Below, piece after piece: positions 18,057 through 27,570 of a stretch of DNA of 64,000 nucleotides. The DNA lies in NCBI GenBank assembly GCA_002730555.1, contig PCAM01000007.1, positions 89,969 to 153,968 on the forward strand, read 5' to 3'. Position numbers and translations under genes: made by a program. Below the pieces are notes generated by a model that saw only the letters and a program-made list of their open reading frames with translations, was not told the DNA's origin and searched no databases. The DNA is from Chloroflexota bacterium. GTDB lineage: Bacteria; Chloroflexota; Dehalococcoidia; Lucifugimonadales; Lucifugimonadaceae. The first letter of the stretch is position 1; every line of letters starts with the position of its first letter.

Positions 18057-18293
18057 TCAAGCGCGCTGGAATCGTTCCTCGAACTCCGATGTCGGGGATA
18101 CCGAGTAACGGCCGTACGTGTCCCGGACAATCCAATCTCCGTCGCGCACGACTTGCCGTCCTCCGCCCGAGATGTCCAGGTAGGGGCTCTGCTCGGGCCG
18201 ATCAGGGTCGAACCGCATCGGCCCGATGAACGGGTCGCGCTCTCGCCACTGTTTGGCCATGACTATTTCCGGGAGCCGTTCGTAAGGTTTCAA
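18057..18293 (-). CDS. Small phage-type protein of unknown function
   Basis: A 78-residue frame that looks like genuine coding sequence: MKPYERLPEIVMAKQW at the start and GDWIVRDTYGRYSVSP with EFEERFQ at the end. The layout of a short substrate-like N-terminus, then GDWI(V/I), then F-x-P/S..FE..F matches small proteins common in phages and integrative elements. Their function is not established. It lies just after tRNA-Leu in the region containing integrase debris, which fits a mobile origin. No clear ribosome-binding site was found. Confidence 0.55.
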   Translation of the reverse strand: MKPYERLPEIVMAKQWRERDPFIGPMRFDPDRPEQSPYLDISGGGRQVVRDGDWIVRDTYGRYSVSPTSEFEERFQRA

Positions 18294-18491
18294 ATCTCAA
18301 CCAATGCACTGGGTCGGGAGCGCTGCCCTGGTGGCGGCGGTCCCCGGGATCCTGAAATGTCTTGGGAGGTCCCCGGAATTTCCAGGATTTCGGGATGCTA
18401 TCGGTCGCGGCGTGAAGAATGCATGAGCTTTGTGACATCTTCGAACGCCGGAATGTGAAAACTTCGTAACGAGCCGAGACGCGCCCGGTAT

Positions 18492-20132
18492 TTACGGTTC
18501 GATAGTGACGACACCCGTAACGCCGTCGACGCGTATTTTCACGCCGTCTTTGACGATCGATGTGGCGCCAGGCGCCCCGACGATCGCCGGGATGCCGTAC
18601 TCGCGAGCGACGACGGCGCAGTGGGCAAGCGGCCCCCCTGCGTCTGTGACGACTCCGCCGGCTATGGCGAACAGCGGTGTCCACGGCGGCGCCGTTGCGT
18701 ATGTGACGAGGATATCGCCCGGTTTCAGGCGATCCGACTGGTCAAGGGTGAGGATGACGCGGGCGGTGCCTGTAACCGTCCCCGCGCTGGCCGGTAGGCC
18801 CTTGATCGTGGGAGGCGATTCCGAATCGTGTTCGTGTGATCTTGGGCGACCGGAATTTGGAAAGACCGGAGCGTCTCCGCCGATCATCGGCGGCGGGAGG
18901 ACGTGCATCCATTTTTCACGGTTCGCCCGACGCTCTGCGACCAGCGATTGGTAAGTCTGATCCGGGCGGATGATGTGCGTTTTGATCTCTCCGATGTGGA
19001 GATAGAACACGTCGTCCGCTTGATCGATAGCGCCTGCCGCCACCATCCTCACCCCGATGGCCAGATGAGGGGTTCTGAGCGAGGTGTAGGCACGTTGGTC
19101 GATGTAGTAGTTGTGATCCTCCATCAGGACTGTGTGCTGCTGGGCCCGACGTTGCCCGATCAGGAATTCATCGACATCGTCCCGGCTCGTCAGGCGTGAT
19201 TTCACGTCTTCGGTCCTGGCTTTGCGGACTTGGACGGCGCGTTCATGGAGGACTGACGGGTTTTGCTCTTCAGGAGCGTCGAGGTAGGTACTAATGATTG
19301 ATATGACGAACTCGGGGTCTTCGGACCAGGCCGGGAAGCCGATCTCGTAGTACGACTCGTTACGCTGGCCCCAGATCCCAAGAAAACGCGTCAGATCCTG
19401 CCGGAACGCCGGACCCTCACTCACGCCATCGAGGTTATACAGGAACGCCTCAGGGGTCTGCATGCGGAGCAGGTCAGCGACGGTGGGTCGGTTTGCCGCC
19501 TGCCGAGAAAGCTCCCAGAGGGCTTTGCCAGACTCGACCGACATGTTGGGCATGCCGGAGACGGACCCCACAGCGATGTGCGTGCCTTGGTCGCCGAATT
19601 TTTCGCGACAGAACTCATCGAACTCGCGCATCGCAACGCCGGCCAGTCCTGTGGAGATAGTGTGCAGCTCGCCGCACCTGCGCCACGCGTTTTCGATCTG
19701 GTCGTATCTGCTTAGCAGATCGAGCAACGAATCGTCCTTGCCCGCCCAGGCCATTATCGATGTCGTCAGCGCCTCAGTTTCGGGTCGATAAGTGGACTCC
19801 CAAAGATCGGTGAGGTGGTCGACACGCAGCTGGAAATCGCGTTCTGCCAGTTTCTGGAAATGGTCGGTGGCGGCCGGGTCGCCTTCCAGTGAGCGGGAGA
19901 AACCGTAGCCGTTGGCGTACATCCGTTCTTCGTAAAACGGGCGTCCGGTTGCCTCACCGCCGCGGTACATCCCCTGGCGCTTGAGGGCGATCAGGTCTTG
20001 CGCCAGGGGTGTCAACGGCGTGGGATTGTGAACCTGATCCCAGCGCCAACTGGAGTGAGCGAGGTCGTCATCGGCCCAATCGACCGGGAACGGCGGCCCG
20101 TCGGGGCATTCGTATATGACTTGATGTGTCAT
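18492..20132 (-). CDS. PEP-utilising enzyme with C-terminal swivelling phosphohistidine domain
   Basis: About 546 residues. The last ~110 form the mobile domain of PEP synthase / rifampicin phosphotransferase-type enzymes: GLPASAGTVTGTARVI, then GDILVTYATAPPWTPLF, then GGPLAHCAVVAREYGIPAIVG, with phosphorylatable His near residue 504. The preceding ~430 residues are helical and resemble the middle region of such enzymes. I see no N-terminal ATP-grasp domain, so phosphoryl transfer would need a separately encoded partner. ATG 20132 is preferred, with AGAGG upstream and the protein starting MTHQVIYECPDGPPFPVDW. The frame stays open to 20390 with unconvincing sequence. The substrate is unknown. 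Confidence 0.8.
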   Translation of the reverse strand: MTHQVIYECPDGPPFPVDWADDDLAHSSWRWDQVHNPTPLTPLAQDLIALKRQGMYRGGEATGRPFYEERMYANGYGFSRSLEGDPAATDHFQKLAERDFQLRVDHLTDLWESTYRPETEALTTSIMAWAGKDDSLLDLLSRYDQIENAWRRCGELHTISTGLAGVAMREFDEFCREKFGDQGTHIAVGSVSGMPNMSVESGKALWELSRQAANRPTVADLLRMQTPEAFLYNLDGVSEGPAFRQDLTRFLGIWGQRNESYYEIGFPAWSEDPEFVISIISTYLDAPEEQNPSVLHERAVQVRKARTEDVKSRLTSRDDVDEFLIGQRRAQQHTVLMEDHNYYIDQRAYTSLRTPHLAIGVRMVAAGAIDQADDVFYLHIGEIKTHIIRPDQTYQSLVAERRANREKWMHVLPPPMIGGDAPVFPNSGRPRSHEHDSESPPTIKGLPASAGTVTGTARVILTLDQSDRLKPGDILVTYATAPPWTPLFAIAGGVVTDAGGPLAHCAVVAREYGIPAIVGAPGATSIVKDGVKIRVDGVTGVVTIEP

Positions 20133-20800
20133 CGGCCTCTGGCTGGCCCGTGCGCGGGCGCTATCCCAGTGTTGGTTGCAGTGCGATGGTTCGTGACGCA
20201 GCGGATCATACAGGTAGCATTTATCGGCGACCCACAGCAACCGGTAACTAAACGGCTCGGACGTCGGAGGTATCGATCGCCGTATTGCTGACGGCCGCAT
20301 GTGGAAGGTCCGGGGTCGAAACGTATTTTCAGCCACCGACCCCATTTTTGAGCGATATCCGCGATCCGTAGCTGCAGTGGGTTCGGACATGTCTCAAGTG
20401 GCTTCGGCACTACCGGATGGAGCGGTTGTTGTGTTTCCGACGGCAGAGGGCTCAAAGGGCGCTTTTGTGACGATATTCCGAGACACGGGGACCGCAATAG
20501 AGAGCGACCTGACTGCCTGGGACGACTTCGACGGAATATCACTCGTTAATTCGGGAAGTCATGATGCTGCGTTTTGGCGCCATGCAACACGGAGGACAGG
20601 CGCTCGTGGAGGGGACGCTGGTCGACCTGTTTGTGGAGGTAGAAACCGCTATGTCGGAAGCCAACACCAGGCTGAAACTAGCGCTCGACGAGGCCGATAA
20701 GATACGGCGTTGATCTCCAGTTCCGGCGGGCATCGTGTGGCAATCCTCACGATGCTCCGGGAGAGATGTGGAGGTCCGCTCTGTTACATTCAAGCTCCCG
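20133..20800. other. Region with weak small-ORF candidates only
   Basis: On the plus strand, ATG 20389 opens MSQVASALPDGAVVVFPTAE and overlaps, in another frame, a 50-residue frame from ATG 20561 to 20713 (AMQHGGQALVEGTLVDLFVE ... ALDEADKIRR). Both pieces have protein-like composition, and their order suggests one small gene broken by a frameshift. No family is recognisable. A shift of frame near 20540 would join them. Confidence 0.35.
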
Positions 20801-21922
20801 ATGGCATTCAACACTGAAATACCCCAGGACCCGGCAGATCTGCGCGCCTACCTCTCCCACGAACTGGAGTTGGCGGAGCTTTATCGGCGCATTGCGGACG
20901 CCGAGTCGGATCCCGTGAAGGCCGCCGGGTACGCCCGGCTGGCGCAGGAAGAGCTGGAACACGCCCACGAATGGGCTGAACAGCTTGGTGCGGACCCGGA
21001 CTCGATACGGCGGGGCGGCATGGGATTAAAGCTGCGGATCGTGTGGTGGGCTTCACGACTCATCGGATCGGAACGAGCGGTGCTACTTCCGCTTCTCATG
21101 CGTGGCGAGGAACGGGTTGTCGCTGCTTACGCTGCCCATCCATCACTACGCGAGCTTAAGAATGAGGCGCGGGCGCACGCGGAAGAACTGGCGAGACTTG
21201 GTGGCCCGGGCGCGTTTGACGGAATACGCACCGCCATCGGGCGCAGCGCCAGTTCAAGCGGCAGCCTTCGGGCCGCCGTGCTCGGGATCAACGACGGACT
21301 GGTGTCCAACGTCAGCCTCGTGATGGGCGTCGCCGGCGGCACGAGCGACTCCGATATTGTCCTGCTGGCCGGAATAGCGGGTTTGTTCGCCGGGGCGTTT
21401 TCGATGGCCGCAGGAGAGTGGGTCTCGATGCGTTCGCAGCGGGAAATGTTTGAGCACCTGATCCGCTTCGAAGGACGCCTGATAGATAACCATCCGCGCC
21501 TGGCCGCGGAGCAGATAGCGGAGATCTACGAAAGCAAGGGTATCGAGAAGGAACAGGCGGAGGCGATCGCACGCCGGCTCATGTCTGACAGGGTCACTGC
21601 GCTGGACACGCTATCGAAAGAGAAGCTGGGCGTGGACCCGGCTGAGCTTGGGTCGCCCTGGGGCGCGGCGTGGAGTTCGTTCCTGGCGTTCACCGTCGGG
21701 GCAATATTCCCGGTGGTGCCGTTCATCTTTGCCGGCGGAACCACGGCGGTGCTTGTGGCTGCGGCTGCGGCATCGGTCGCACTATTGATCGTGGGCGGTG
21801 CGATGGCGGCCTTTACCGGCAACTCGGTTGCCCGCGGGGGCATCCGTATGTTTGTGGTCGGCATGGTGGCGGCCGCGGTGACGTTCGGCATCGGCAGCGC
21901 CGTTGGTGTGGCGCTGGACTGA
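20801..21922 (+). CDS. VIT1/CCC1-family iron/manganese transporter with N-terminal ferritin-like domain
   Basis: 373 residues. Residues 1 to about 135 are a rubrerythrin-like four-helix segment with candidate di-iron ligands in [24 protein letters not shown] and [10 protein letters not shown]. Residues about 150-373 are a VIT1/CCC1 membrane domain of five helices: [48 protein letters not shown] and the small-residue-rich C-terminal pair. This erythrin-VIT1 fusion (Mbfa type) exports or sequesters Fe2+/Mn2+ and is linked to oxidative-stress protection. ATG 20801 starts the ferritin domain, and 22 upstream in-frame codons look spurious. It is monocistronic, 85 bases before lepA. Confidence 0.92.
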   Translation: MAFNTEIPQDPADLRAYLSHELELAELYRRIADAESDPVKAAGYARLAQEELEHAHEWAEQLGADPDSIRRGGMGLKLRIVWWASRLIGSERAVLLPLLMRGEERVVAAYAAHPSLRELKNEARAHAEELARLGGPGAFDGIRTAIGRSASSSGSLRAAVLGINDGLVSNVSLVMGVAGGTSDSDIVLLAGIAGLFAGAFSMAAGEWVSMRSQREMFEHLIRFEGRLIDNHPRLAAEQIAEIYESKGIEKEQAEAIARRLMSDRVTALDTLSKEKLGVDPAELGSPWGAAWSSFLAFTVGAIFPVVPFIFAGGTTAVLVAAAAASVALLIVGGAMAAFTGNSVARGGIRMFVVGMVAAAVTFGIGSAVGVALD

Positions 21923-22007
21923 TCGTCGGTCAGATCGGGAATGCCTGAGACCGGTTTTGGGCTTCATACGGGTGTGTTCAAGCCCTGCACGGCCTATCAT
22001 TCCTTTA

Positions 22008-23855
22008 ATGGACCTATCGCGCATACGCAATTTTTGCATCATCGCCCACATCGATCACGGCAAGTCCACGCTCGCCGACCGTTTGATGCAGGCCACCGGC
22101 GCCGTCTCGGAACGGGAACTGACCGCGCAACATCTGGATTCGATGGATCTGGAGCGTGAGCGCGGGATAACTATCAAGGCGCAGGCTGTCAGGCTGTCGT
22201 ACAAACCGCTGGACGGCTTTGAATACCAGCTGAACCTGATCGACACACCCGGGCACGTCGACTTTACGTACGAGGTGTCGCGCAGCCTCGCTGCGTCCGA
22301 CGGCGCTCTGCTGGTGGTCGACGCCACGCAAGGCATCCAGGCCCAGACGCTTGCCAACATCTACCTTGCGATGGAGTACGACCTCCCCATCATTCCAGTG
22401 GTCAACAAAATCGACCTCCCGGCTGCGGAACCTGAGCGGGTCGCCAGCGAAATGGCCTCGGCGTTTGGGTTCACGGACGATGAGTTCGTTTTCGTATCGG
22501 CGAAAACGGGCGAGGGCGTGGTCGAAATCCTGGACGCGATCGTGGAGCGCGTTTCGTCGCCAAAGGGCGAGACGGCAGAACCGCTCAGGGCATTGATATT
22601 TGACAGCAAATACGACTCTTACAAAGGCGTGGTGGCGTACGTTCGCGCCGTGGATGGCCGACTGGATACGGCGGGAGCGATCCGGCTGATGGCGACCGGC
22701 GCGACGGCCGAAGCGCTTGAGATCGGTTTCTTTGGCCCCGGGATGACTAGCACAAAATCGCTCGAGACCGGCGAGGTCGGATATGTCGCAACGGGTCTCA
22801 AGGATGTCGCCGCCTGCCGTGTAGGCGACACGATGACGACCGGCGGCCCCTCACACACCGACCCGCTGCCCGGCTACGAGCCGATGAAGCCGATGGTTTA
22901 CACCGGCCTCTACCCGGCGGACGGGGAGTCGTTCCCGGAGCTGCGGGAGGCGCTTGAGAAGCTGCGGTTGAACGACCCGGCGCTTTCGTTTGAGCCCGAG
23001 TCGTCCGCCGCGCTTGGATTCGGCTTCCGTTGCGGTTTCCTCGGGTTGCTCCACATGGATGTGACACAGGAGCGCCTTGAACGCGAGTACGACCTGACCC
23101 TGATCGCCACCGCGCCCAGTGTGGGTTACAAAGTCCTTATGACCAACGGCGACGAGATAGACGTGGACAACCCGTCCGCGATGCCTTCGATCCAGGAGAT
23201 CGACAAAATCTTCGAGCCGTGGGTGGATCTCAGCATCGTCGCTCCGTCGCGGTTCATCGGCTCCGTCATGGAGCTGGTAACGACCCGTCGCGGCGAGTAC
23301 ACCCGCATGGAGTACCTGCAGTCGGTCGACACCAAACGGAAAGATGACGGCGGTTCGGCGACGGCGGACGCTCGCGTTCTGCTCGAGTACAAGATGCCAC
23401 TGGCTGAGCTGCTGGTCGACTTCCATAGCCAGCTTAAATCACGGTCCCAGGGCTATGCATCGATGGACTACTCGATCGGCCAGCCACGCCCGGGCGACAT
23501 GGTGAAGCTGGATGTGCTCGTGAACTACACGCCGGTGGACGCTCTATCGATGATGCTTCACCGGGATAATGCGCAGTCGCGGGGACGGGAACTGGTAACG
23601 AAACTGAAGAAGCTCATCCCCCGGCAGATGTTCGAGGTCCCCATACAGTCGGCCATCGGCAGCCGCGTTGTCGCCCGTGAAACCGTGAAGGCGATGCGCA
23701 AAAACGTCCTGGCGAAGTGCTACGGCGGCGACGTGACGCGAAAGCGCAAACTGCTGGAAAAGCAGGCGAAGGGGAAGAAGCGGATGAAGAAAATCGGCAG
23801 TGTGGACGTGCCGCAGGAGGCCTTCATGGCGGTGCTGTCCCTGGAGCGGGACTAG
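22008..23855 (+). CDS. lepA: Elongation factor 4 (ribosome back-translocase LepA)
   Basis: A translational GTPase of about 615 residues acting on stalled or mis-translocated ribosomes. The G-motifs are AHIDHGKST (G1), [10 protein letters not shown] (G2), [10 protein letters not shown] (G3), VVNKIDLP (G4) and VSAKTGEGV (G5). The C-terminal LepA-specific domain is complete, including [16 protein letters not shown] sequence and [20 protein letters not shown]. The start at ATG 22008 is set by homology ([20 protein letters not shown]). The longer open frame upstream overlaps the transporter gene and is not coding. The gene is followed by a 24-nt palindrome rather than a clear terminator. Confidence 0.97.
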   Translation: MDLSRIRNFCIIAHIDHGKSTLADRLMQATGAVSERELTAQHLDSMDLERERGITIKAQAVRLSYKPLDGFEYQLNLIDTPGHVDFTYEVSRSLAASDGALLVVDATQGIQAQTLANIYLAMEYDLPIIPVVNKIDLPAAEPERVASEMASAFGFTDDEFVFVSAKTGEGVVEILDAIVERVSSPKGETAEPLRALIFDSKYDSYKGVVAYVRAVDGRLDTAGAIRLMATGATAEALEIGFFGPGMTSTKSLETGEVGYVATGLKDVAACRVGDTMTTGGPSHTDPLPGYEPMKPMVYTGLYPADGESFPELREALEKLRLNDPALSFEPESSAALGFGFRCGFLGLLHMDVTQERLEREYDLTLIATAPSVGYKVLMTNGDEIDVDNPSAMPSIQEIDKIFEPWVDLSIVAPSRFIGSVMELVTTRRGEYTRMEYLQSVDTKRKDDGGSATADARVLLEYKMPLAELLVDFHSQLKSRSQGYASMDYSIGQPRPGDMVKLDVLVNYTPVDALSMMLHRDNAQSRGRELVTKLKKLIPRQMFEVPIQSAIGSRVVARETVKAMRKNVLAKCYGGDVTRKRKLLEKQAKGKKRMKKIGSVDVPQEAFMAVLSLERD

Positions 23856-23874
23856 GGCGCGTGGGCGTGAACGC

Positions 23875-23898
23875 GTAGGGGCGGGCAGCGGCCCGCCC
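23875..23898 (+). repeat. 24-nt palindromic repeat, copy 3
   Basis: GTAGGGGCG-N10-CGCCC with a perfect 8-bp stem GGGCGGGC/GCCCGCCC and AGCG loop, 20 bases after the lepA stop. It could also act as a transcript end. Confidence 0.7.
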
Positions 23899-23904
23899 TT
23901 GTAT

Positions 23905-24466
23905 CGGGTGACACTTTCCCAAAACCGTGTCCAGAGGCTCTCGAAGGGCCGGGATCCGGCCTCCGCCCTTAGTGCTCCGGATCCGGATACAGACGTTCTC
24001 TGGCAGAACGAGTTGTATGCGTAGTTGAAGTCCAGCCACACGTCGCCGCCGTCGAGATGATGGACCTCCAGGTAGCGCTCCACGGCGTAGGCCCCGCTGC
24101 CCACAGTCCCATCTATGAACGGCCGAAAGAGCGGGCCGCCTTCATCTTCCCGGGAGACGGTGAGCGTTTTCTGCCCCCCCCTAATTTCAAACGAGACCGT
24201 GCTCCAGCGATGTGTTGATATAGCGCCGTCGGTGGAAAGCGGGATGTCAATCTCTGTCGACCCTTCGACCGGGAATGGCGTCAACCTGAGAGCAAGTTCG
24301 GCGCTTCAACAAAATACGCCAGCCCGTTGAAACGCTCACGCTGCCCGTTTGTGATCGGCGGGCCGTGGTCCGTACCGAAATAGGCGTCTTTTCCGGACCG
24401 GAACCCGGCGATATGGCACATTTCTTGTTGTTTCCTAAGAGCGTGGGAAAAGCTTTTCGAGGTCAT
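23905..24466 (-). pseudogene. DUF1684-family protein broken by frameshifts
   Basis: A DUF1684-type protein is readable only by changing frame. From ATG 24466 the first segment reads GFRSGKDAYFGTDHGPPI and FNGLAYFVEAPNLL, then hits TGA. The next frame continues ALRLTPFPVEGSTEIDIPL, GGPLFRPFIDGTVGSGAYAV and VWLDFNYAYNSFC, the conserved DUF1684 core. One missing base around 24291-24296 would restore the join. A second shift near 24000-24004 would bring ENVC and GGGRIPALREPLD into line with the family's C-terminal ENR-P-I-AGE region. The family's function is unknown. The decay abuts a palindromic repeat at its 3' end. Confidence 0.78.
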
Positions 24467-24548
24467 TGATTCGTTGCGCTCTTCGTCCGTTCGATTCGGG
24501 GTCAGGATTTGGGCGGTGGGTCCGTAAGCAGCCTTAACCCTGAGATCA

Positions 24549-25388
24549 CTACGAAGCCATCGCCCGCCTGCGCTCCTCATAGACGTTGGCGGCGAACAGC
24601 CCCGGGGGTGTGCCGGCGTCGATGTGGTCGCCTTCAAACTCGCAGGCGTGCACCGGCTCAACGCCGATGGCTGCGGCGATGGCGTCCGTGACCTGGATTT
24701 CGCCCAGCGCGCCCGCCGGTCCGTGCTCGATGCGATCGAACACGCCCGGTGTGAGGATGTAACGGCCGATTATCGCCAGGTCGCTGGGCGCCTCTTCGAT
24801 AGAAGGCTTCTCGATCAACCCGCGGACGCGATGCACGTCGTTACCCATCGGGTCGGCGTCGATGATTCCCAAGCTCGGTATCGCCTCCCGTGCGACGCGC
24901 TTGGCCGCCAGTACGCTGCCGCCGTGCTCCTCCGACACTCCCAACAACTGGGCGATGGCCGGGGCGGCTGACCAGATCAGATCATCCGGTAGAAGTACGG
25001 CGAACGGCTCGTCCCCGATGAAGTTACGGGCCATGAGGATGGCGTGCCCCAGACCACGGGCTTCGGTCTGTTCGATGACGGTGATCTCAGCCATGTCGTT
25101 GATCGCTTTGAGCTGCGCCAGCCGTTCTTCATCGCCACGCTCCTCAAGCGCCCCCATGAGCGTCTGATTCGGCTCAAAATACCCGGCCACGGCTTCAAAC
25201 CCGGGCGAAAGCACCATCGCTATGTCGTGTATCCCCGCCGCCGCCAGCTCCGCGACGGCGTAGTGGATGAGCGGTCGATCGATGACTGGGAGCAGCGGTT
25301 TTGGGACGGCGCTCGTGATGGGGAGGAAGCGGGTACCGAGCCCGGCCGCCGGGATTACGGCTTTACGCACTGATTGAGGCATGCACAT
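24549..25388 (-). CDS. galU: UTP--glucose-1-phosphate uridylyltransferase
   Basis: Makes UDP-glucose from UTP and glucose-1-phosphate for envelope glycans. 279 residues with the nucleotidyltransferase signature AAGLGTRFLP (14-23), KPLLPVIDRPLIHYAVAE, EARGLGHAIL, AVLLPDDLIW (Mg2+-binding Asp) and GLIEKP. C-terminal GEIQVTDAIAAAI and GDHIDAGTPPG complete the fold. The start at ATG 25388 or ATG 25382 cannot be separated. It is convergent with nothing and stands alone. Its product would feed the glycan genes at 46.7-53.8 kb, which is an inference from pathway only. Confidence 0.95.
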   Translation of the reverse strand: MCMPQSVRKAVIPAAGLGTRFLPITSAVPKPLLPVIDRPLIHYAVAELAAAGIHDIAMVLSPGFEAVAGYFEPNQTLMGALEERGDEERLAQLKAINDMAEITVIEQTEARGLGHAILMARNFIGDEPFAVLLPDDLIWSAAPAIAQLLGVSEEHGGSVLAAKRVAREAIPSLGIIDADPMGNDVHRVRGLIEKPSIEEAPSDLAIIGRYILTPGVFDRIEHGPAGALGEIQVTDAIAAAIGVEPVHACEFEGDHIDAGTPPGLFAANVYEERRRAMAS

Positions 25389-25478
25389 AGTGTATCCAGA
25401 GGGCCTGTGACACGTTTCCCGGGATTATTGACTACGTGAAGATTGAAAATACGGGCCGAAATCTGGCCCCGAGCACCG

Positions 25479-25484
25479 TATACT
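25479..25484 (+). promoter_or_regulatory. -10 element of the SRP RNA promoter
   Basis: TATACT lies about 11-16 bases before the inferred RNA 5' end. The -35 region is not obvious. Confidence 0.45.
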
Positions 25485-25494
25485 GGAAGGTGGT

Positions 25495-25708
25495 CGTGCT
25501 AGGCGGGGAGTTAGCGGTGTCCTGTACCTGCAATCCGCTTCAGCAGGGCTTAATCCCTTCAGGAGGCCGGACACGTTAGTCACTACGTCGTAGATACGGT
25601 GTTGAGAGTTGGGTCCTGCGCGGCGAGGCCTCGTGAACCCCGTCAGATCCGGAAGGAAGCAGCGGTAAGTGAGTCACCTCGGGTGACGCAGGTTGGCCTG
25701 GCTCGAGT
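25495..25708 (+). ncRNA. ffs: Signal recognition particle RNA (4.5S/SRP, extended bacterial form)
   Basis: The domain IV hairpin is unmistakable: AACCCCGTCAGATCCGGAAG followed by GAAGCAGCGGTAAG, with the GGAA tetraloop and Ffh-binding internal loops. The 5' part (GTGCTAGGCGGGGAG ... CCTGTACCTGCAATCCGC) and the closing 3' GGCCTGGCT pair to give an RNA of roughly 210 nt, much longer than the E. coli 4.5S RNA. The ends are estimated from this pairing. It works with Ffh and FtsY, the latter encoded at 45.6 kb, in co-translational membrane targeting. Confidence 0.9.
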
Positions 25709-25744
25709 CGTTATCTACGCGCATACTCGCGTTGTTCGAACGAA

Positions 25745-26650
25745 ATGAAGGTGCACGACCACTCCCAGAACGTTAATCGGGGATCCGTACCGTCCGGCGC
25801 AAAACGCCGTCCGGGCGGATCTCCGAAAAAATCTCTGGGACAACACTTCTTGATAGATTCCTCTATCGCCGCGCGCATCGTAAAAGCGGCGCGGATCGAG
25901 CCGGGGGAAACGATCCTTGAGGTCGGCCCAGGCCGGGGCGCGATCACGGGGATGCTCGCCGACAAGGCCGAACGGCTGGTACTGATCGAGATGGACAGTG
26001 CGCTGGCGGCGATGCTGACCGAGCGGTACGCGGCTACGAACAACGTTCGGGTGATCGAGTCCGACGCCCGTGACCTGGACCTTGCCGAGGGCGGCGATAT
26101 CCCGGAGATCGTTGGACGACCGTACAAAGTCGTCGCCAATCTGCCGTACTACGCCGCAGCGAACATCATCCGGCGGTTCCTGGAGTCTGATGACGCACCG
26201 GTCGAGATCGTGGTGATGATTCAAAGCGAGGTGGCGCTTGAGATGGCGGCCCCGGAAGGGAAGATGGGGCTGCTCTCGGTAGCCACCCGCTTCTACTCGG
26301 AGCCAGAAGTGCTGTTCGACGTGCCGGGCTCTGCGTTCACTCCGCCGCCCAAGGTGACATCTTCTGTTATCCGCCTGGTTGGTCGCCCGGACAGGCCCCT
26401 GCAACTTGACGACGAATCCGGGTTTTTCAAGTTTGTGCGGGCCGGTTTCAAGGCACCGCGCAAACAGTTGCACAACTCGCTGGCCCGGGGCTTAATCATC
26501 GATGTGACCGAGGCGTCCGACATCATCGCCCGGGCGGAACTGGACTCGATGCGGCGTCCTCGGACCCTGTCTATTGCGGAGTGGGGGCGGCTCTATGAGG
26601 CGCGGGTGGCGACCGTTTCCGCAGAACCCTCTGGGCCCGACGACCGATGA
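25745..26650 (+). CDS. rsmA: 16S rRNA (adenine(1518)/(1519)-N6)-dimethyltransferase
   Basis: KsgA/RsmA dimethylates two adjacent adenines in helix 45 of 16S rRNA with SAM. 301 residues with the entry motif KKSLGQHFLID (28-38), SAM loop EVGPGRGAITG (about 59-69), acidic VLIEMDSAL, ESDARDLDL and catalytic NLPYYAAANII. The helical C-terminal domain includes VPGSAFTPPPKVTSSVIRL. The basic first ~25 residues are atypical, but ATG 25745 is the only sensible start. Its stop overlaps the ispE start (ATGA), so the two are translationally coupled. Confidence 0.96.
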   Translation: MKVHDHSQNVNRGSVPSGAKRRPGGSPKKSLGQHFLIDSSIAARIVKAARIEPGETILEVGPGRGAITGMLADKAERLVLIEMDSALAAMLTERYAATNNVRVIESDARDLDLAEGGDIPEIVGRPYKVVANLPYYAAANIIRRFLESDDAPVEIVVMIQSEVALEMAAPEGKMGLLSVATRFYSEPEVLFDVPGSAFTPPPKVTSSVIRLVGRPDRPLQLDDESGFFKFVRAGFKAPRKQLHNSLARGLIIDVTEASDIIARAELDSMRRPRTLSIAEWGRLYEARVATVSAEPSGPDDR

Positions 26651-27570
26651 CCTCCGGACCGGGTTTTGAGTTAGAAGCGCACGCCAAGATCAATCTGACC
26701 CTGGAGGTGCTTGGTAAGCGTGACGACGGGCACCACGACATCGTGTCGATAATGCAGACCATCGATCTGCACGACACGCTTGCGATGCGTCCGTCGGACG
26801 AGATCACGCTTTCATGCGACGACCCGGAGCTTGGTGGCGATGACAACCTGGCGTTCGTCGCCGCGCTAAAGTTGCGTGAAGCGGCCGGCGTGAACCGGGG
26901 CGTGGATATCAGCCTGGGGAAGCGTATCCCCGTCTCGGCCGGACTTGGCGGAGGCTCAAGCGATGCCGCGGCCGTGCTGAACGGTCTCAATCGGCTCTGG
27001 GAGCTCGAACTCGATCTACCGGAACTGGAGGACATCGCTGCGGGTATCGGCTCCGACGTTCCGTTCTTTCTAAGCGGCGGCACGGCGCTTGTGCAGGGAC
27101 GGGGGGAGCACGTCGTGCCGCTGGCCCATGCCAATATCGAGTGGATGGTCGTTGTGGCGCCGGGGTCCGATCTGCCGGACAAGACGGCACGGCTCTACGG
27201 GCAGATCGTCGCATCGGACCACACACGCGGCGTCTTGACGCACAAGCTGGCGGGCCGAATCAGGGGCGGCGGAGATGCGCCGGCGCAGTTCTTCTTCAAT
27301 GTCTTTGAGCCGTACGCAGACAAGGTTTTCCCGGAGTACGCGTCGATCCGCGAAACCTTCCGTGGCCTTGGAGCGATGGGGATACTGATGTCCGGCGCCG
27401 GGCCAAGCATGTTCGCCCTGGCCCCGAGCCGAGAGGTCGGGGTCGCATGGCAATTGATGCTTGAGATGCAGCACGGCCTTTGCTCATTCCTAACTCGTCG
27501 GTGGGACCCGCCGGATTCGGTCCGTAAATCCACAATGAGGGCGCACGCGAGCCGGGACTCCACCACATGA
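26647..27570 (+). CDS. ispE: 4-diphosphocytidyl-2-C-methyl-D-erythritol kinase
   Basis: GHMP-family kinase phosphorylating CDP-ME in the MEP isoprenoid pathway. 307 residues with AKINLTLEVLGKRDDGHHD (13-31), the ATP loop PVSAGLGGGSSDAAAVLNGL (95-114), IGSDVPFFLSGGTALVQGRG and the C-terminal MSGAGPSMFAL. The order rsmA-ispE is common in bacteria. It overlaps both neighbours by four bases, making a three-gene operon. The last ~40 residues extend beyond the family core. Confidence 0.95.
   Translation: MTSGPGFELEAHAKINLTLEVLGKRDDGHHDIVSIMQTIDLHDTLAMRPSDEITLSCDDPELGGDDNLAFVAALKLREAAGVNRGVDISLGKRIPVSAGLGGGSSDAAAVLNGLNRLWELELDLPELEDIAAGIGSDVPFFLSGGTALVQGRGEHVVPLAHANIEWMVVVAPGSDLPDKTARLYGQIVASDHTRGVLTHKLAGRIRGGGDAPAQFFFNVFEPYADKVFPEYASIRETFRGLGAMGILMSGAGPSMFALAPSREVGVAWQLMLEMQHGLCSFLTRRWDPPDSVRKSTMRAHASRDSTT

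Noticed and set aside
18028..18135. 34-codon basic ORF (minus) starting MARGSRNRRQ next to tRNA-Leu
   Set aside because: It has no ribosome-binding site or family, and it overlaps the small phage-type protein frame region. Too short to support.
23544..23900. Extension of the DUF1684 reading frame into lepA on the minus strand
   Set aside because: The conserved DUF1684 sequence ends before lepA; the continuation is antisense to the conserved LepA C-terminal domain.
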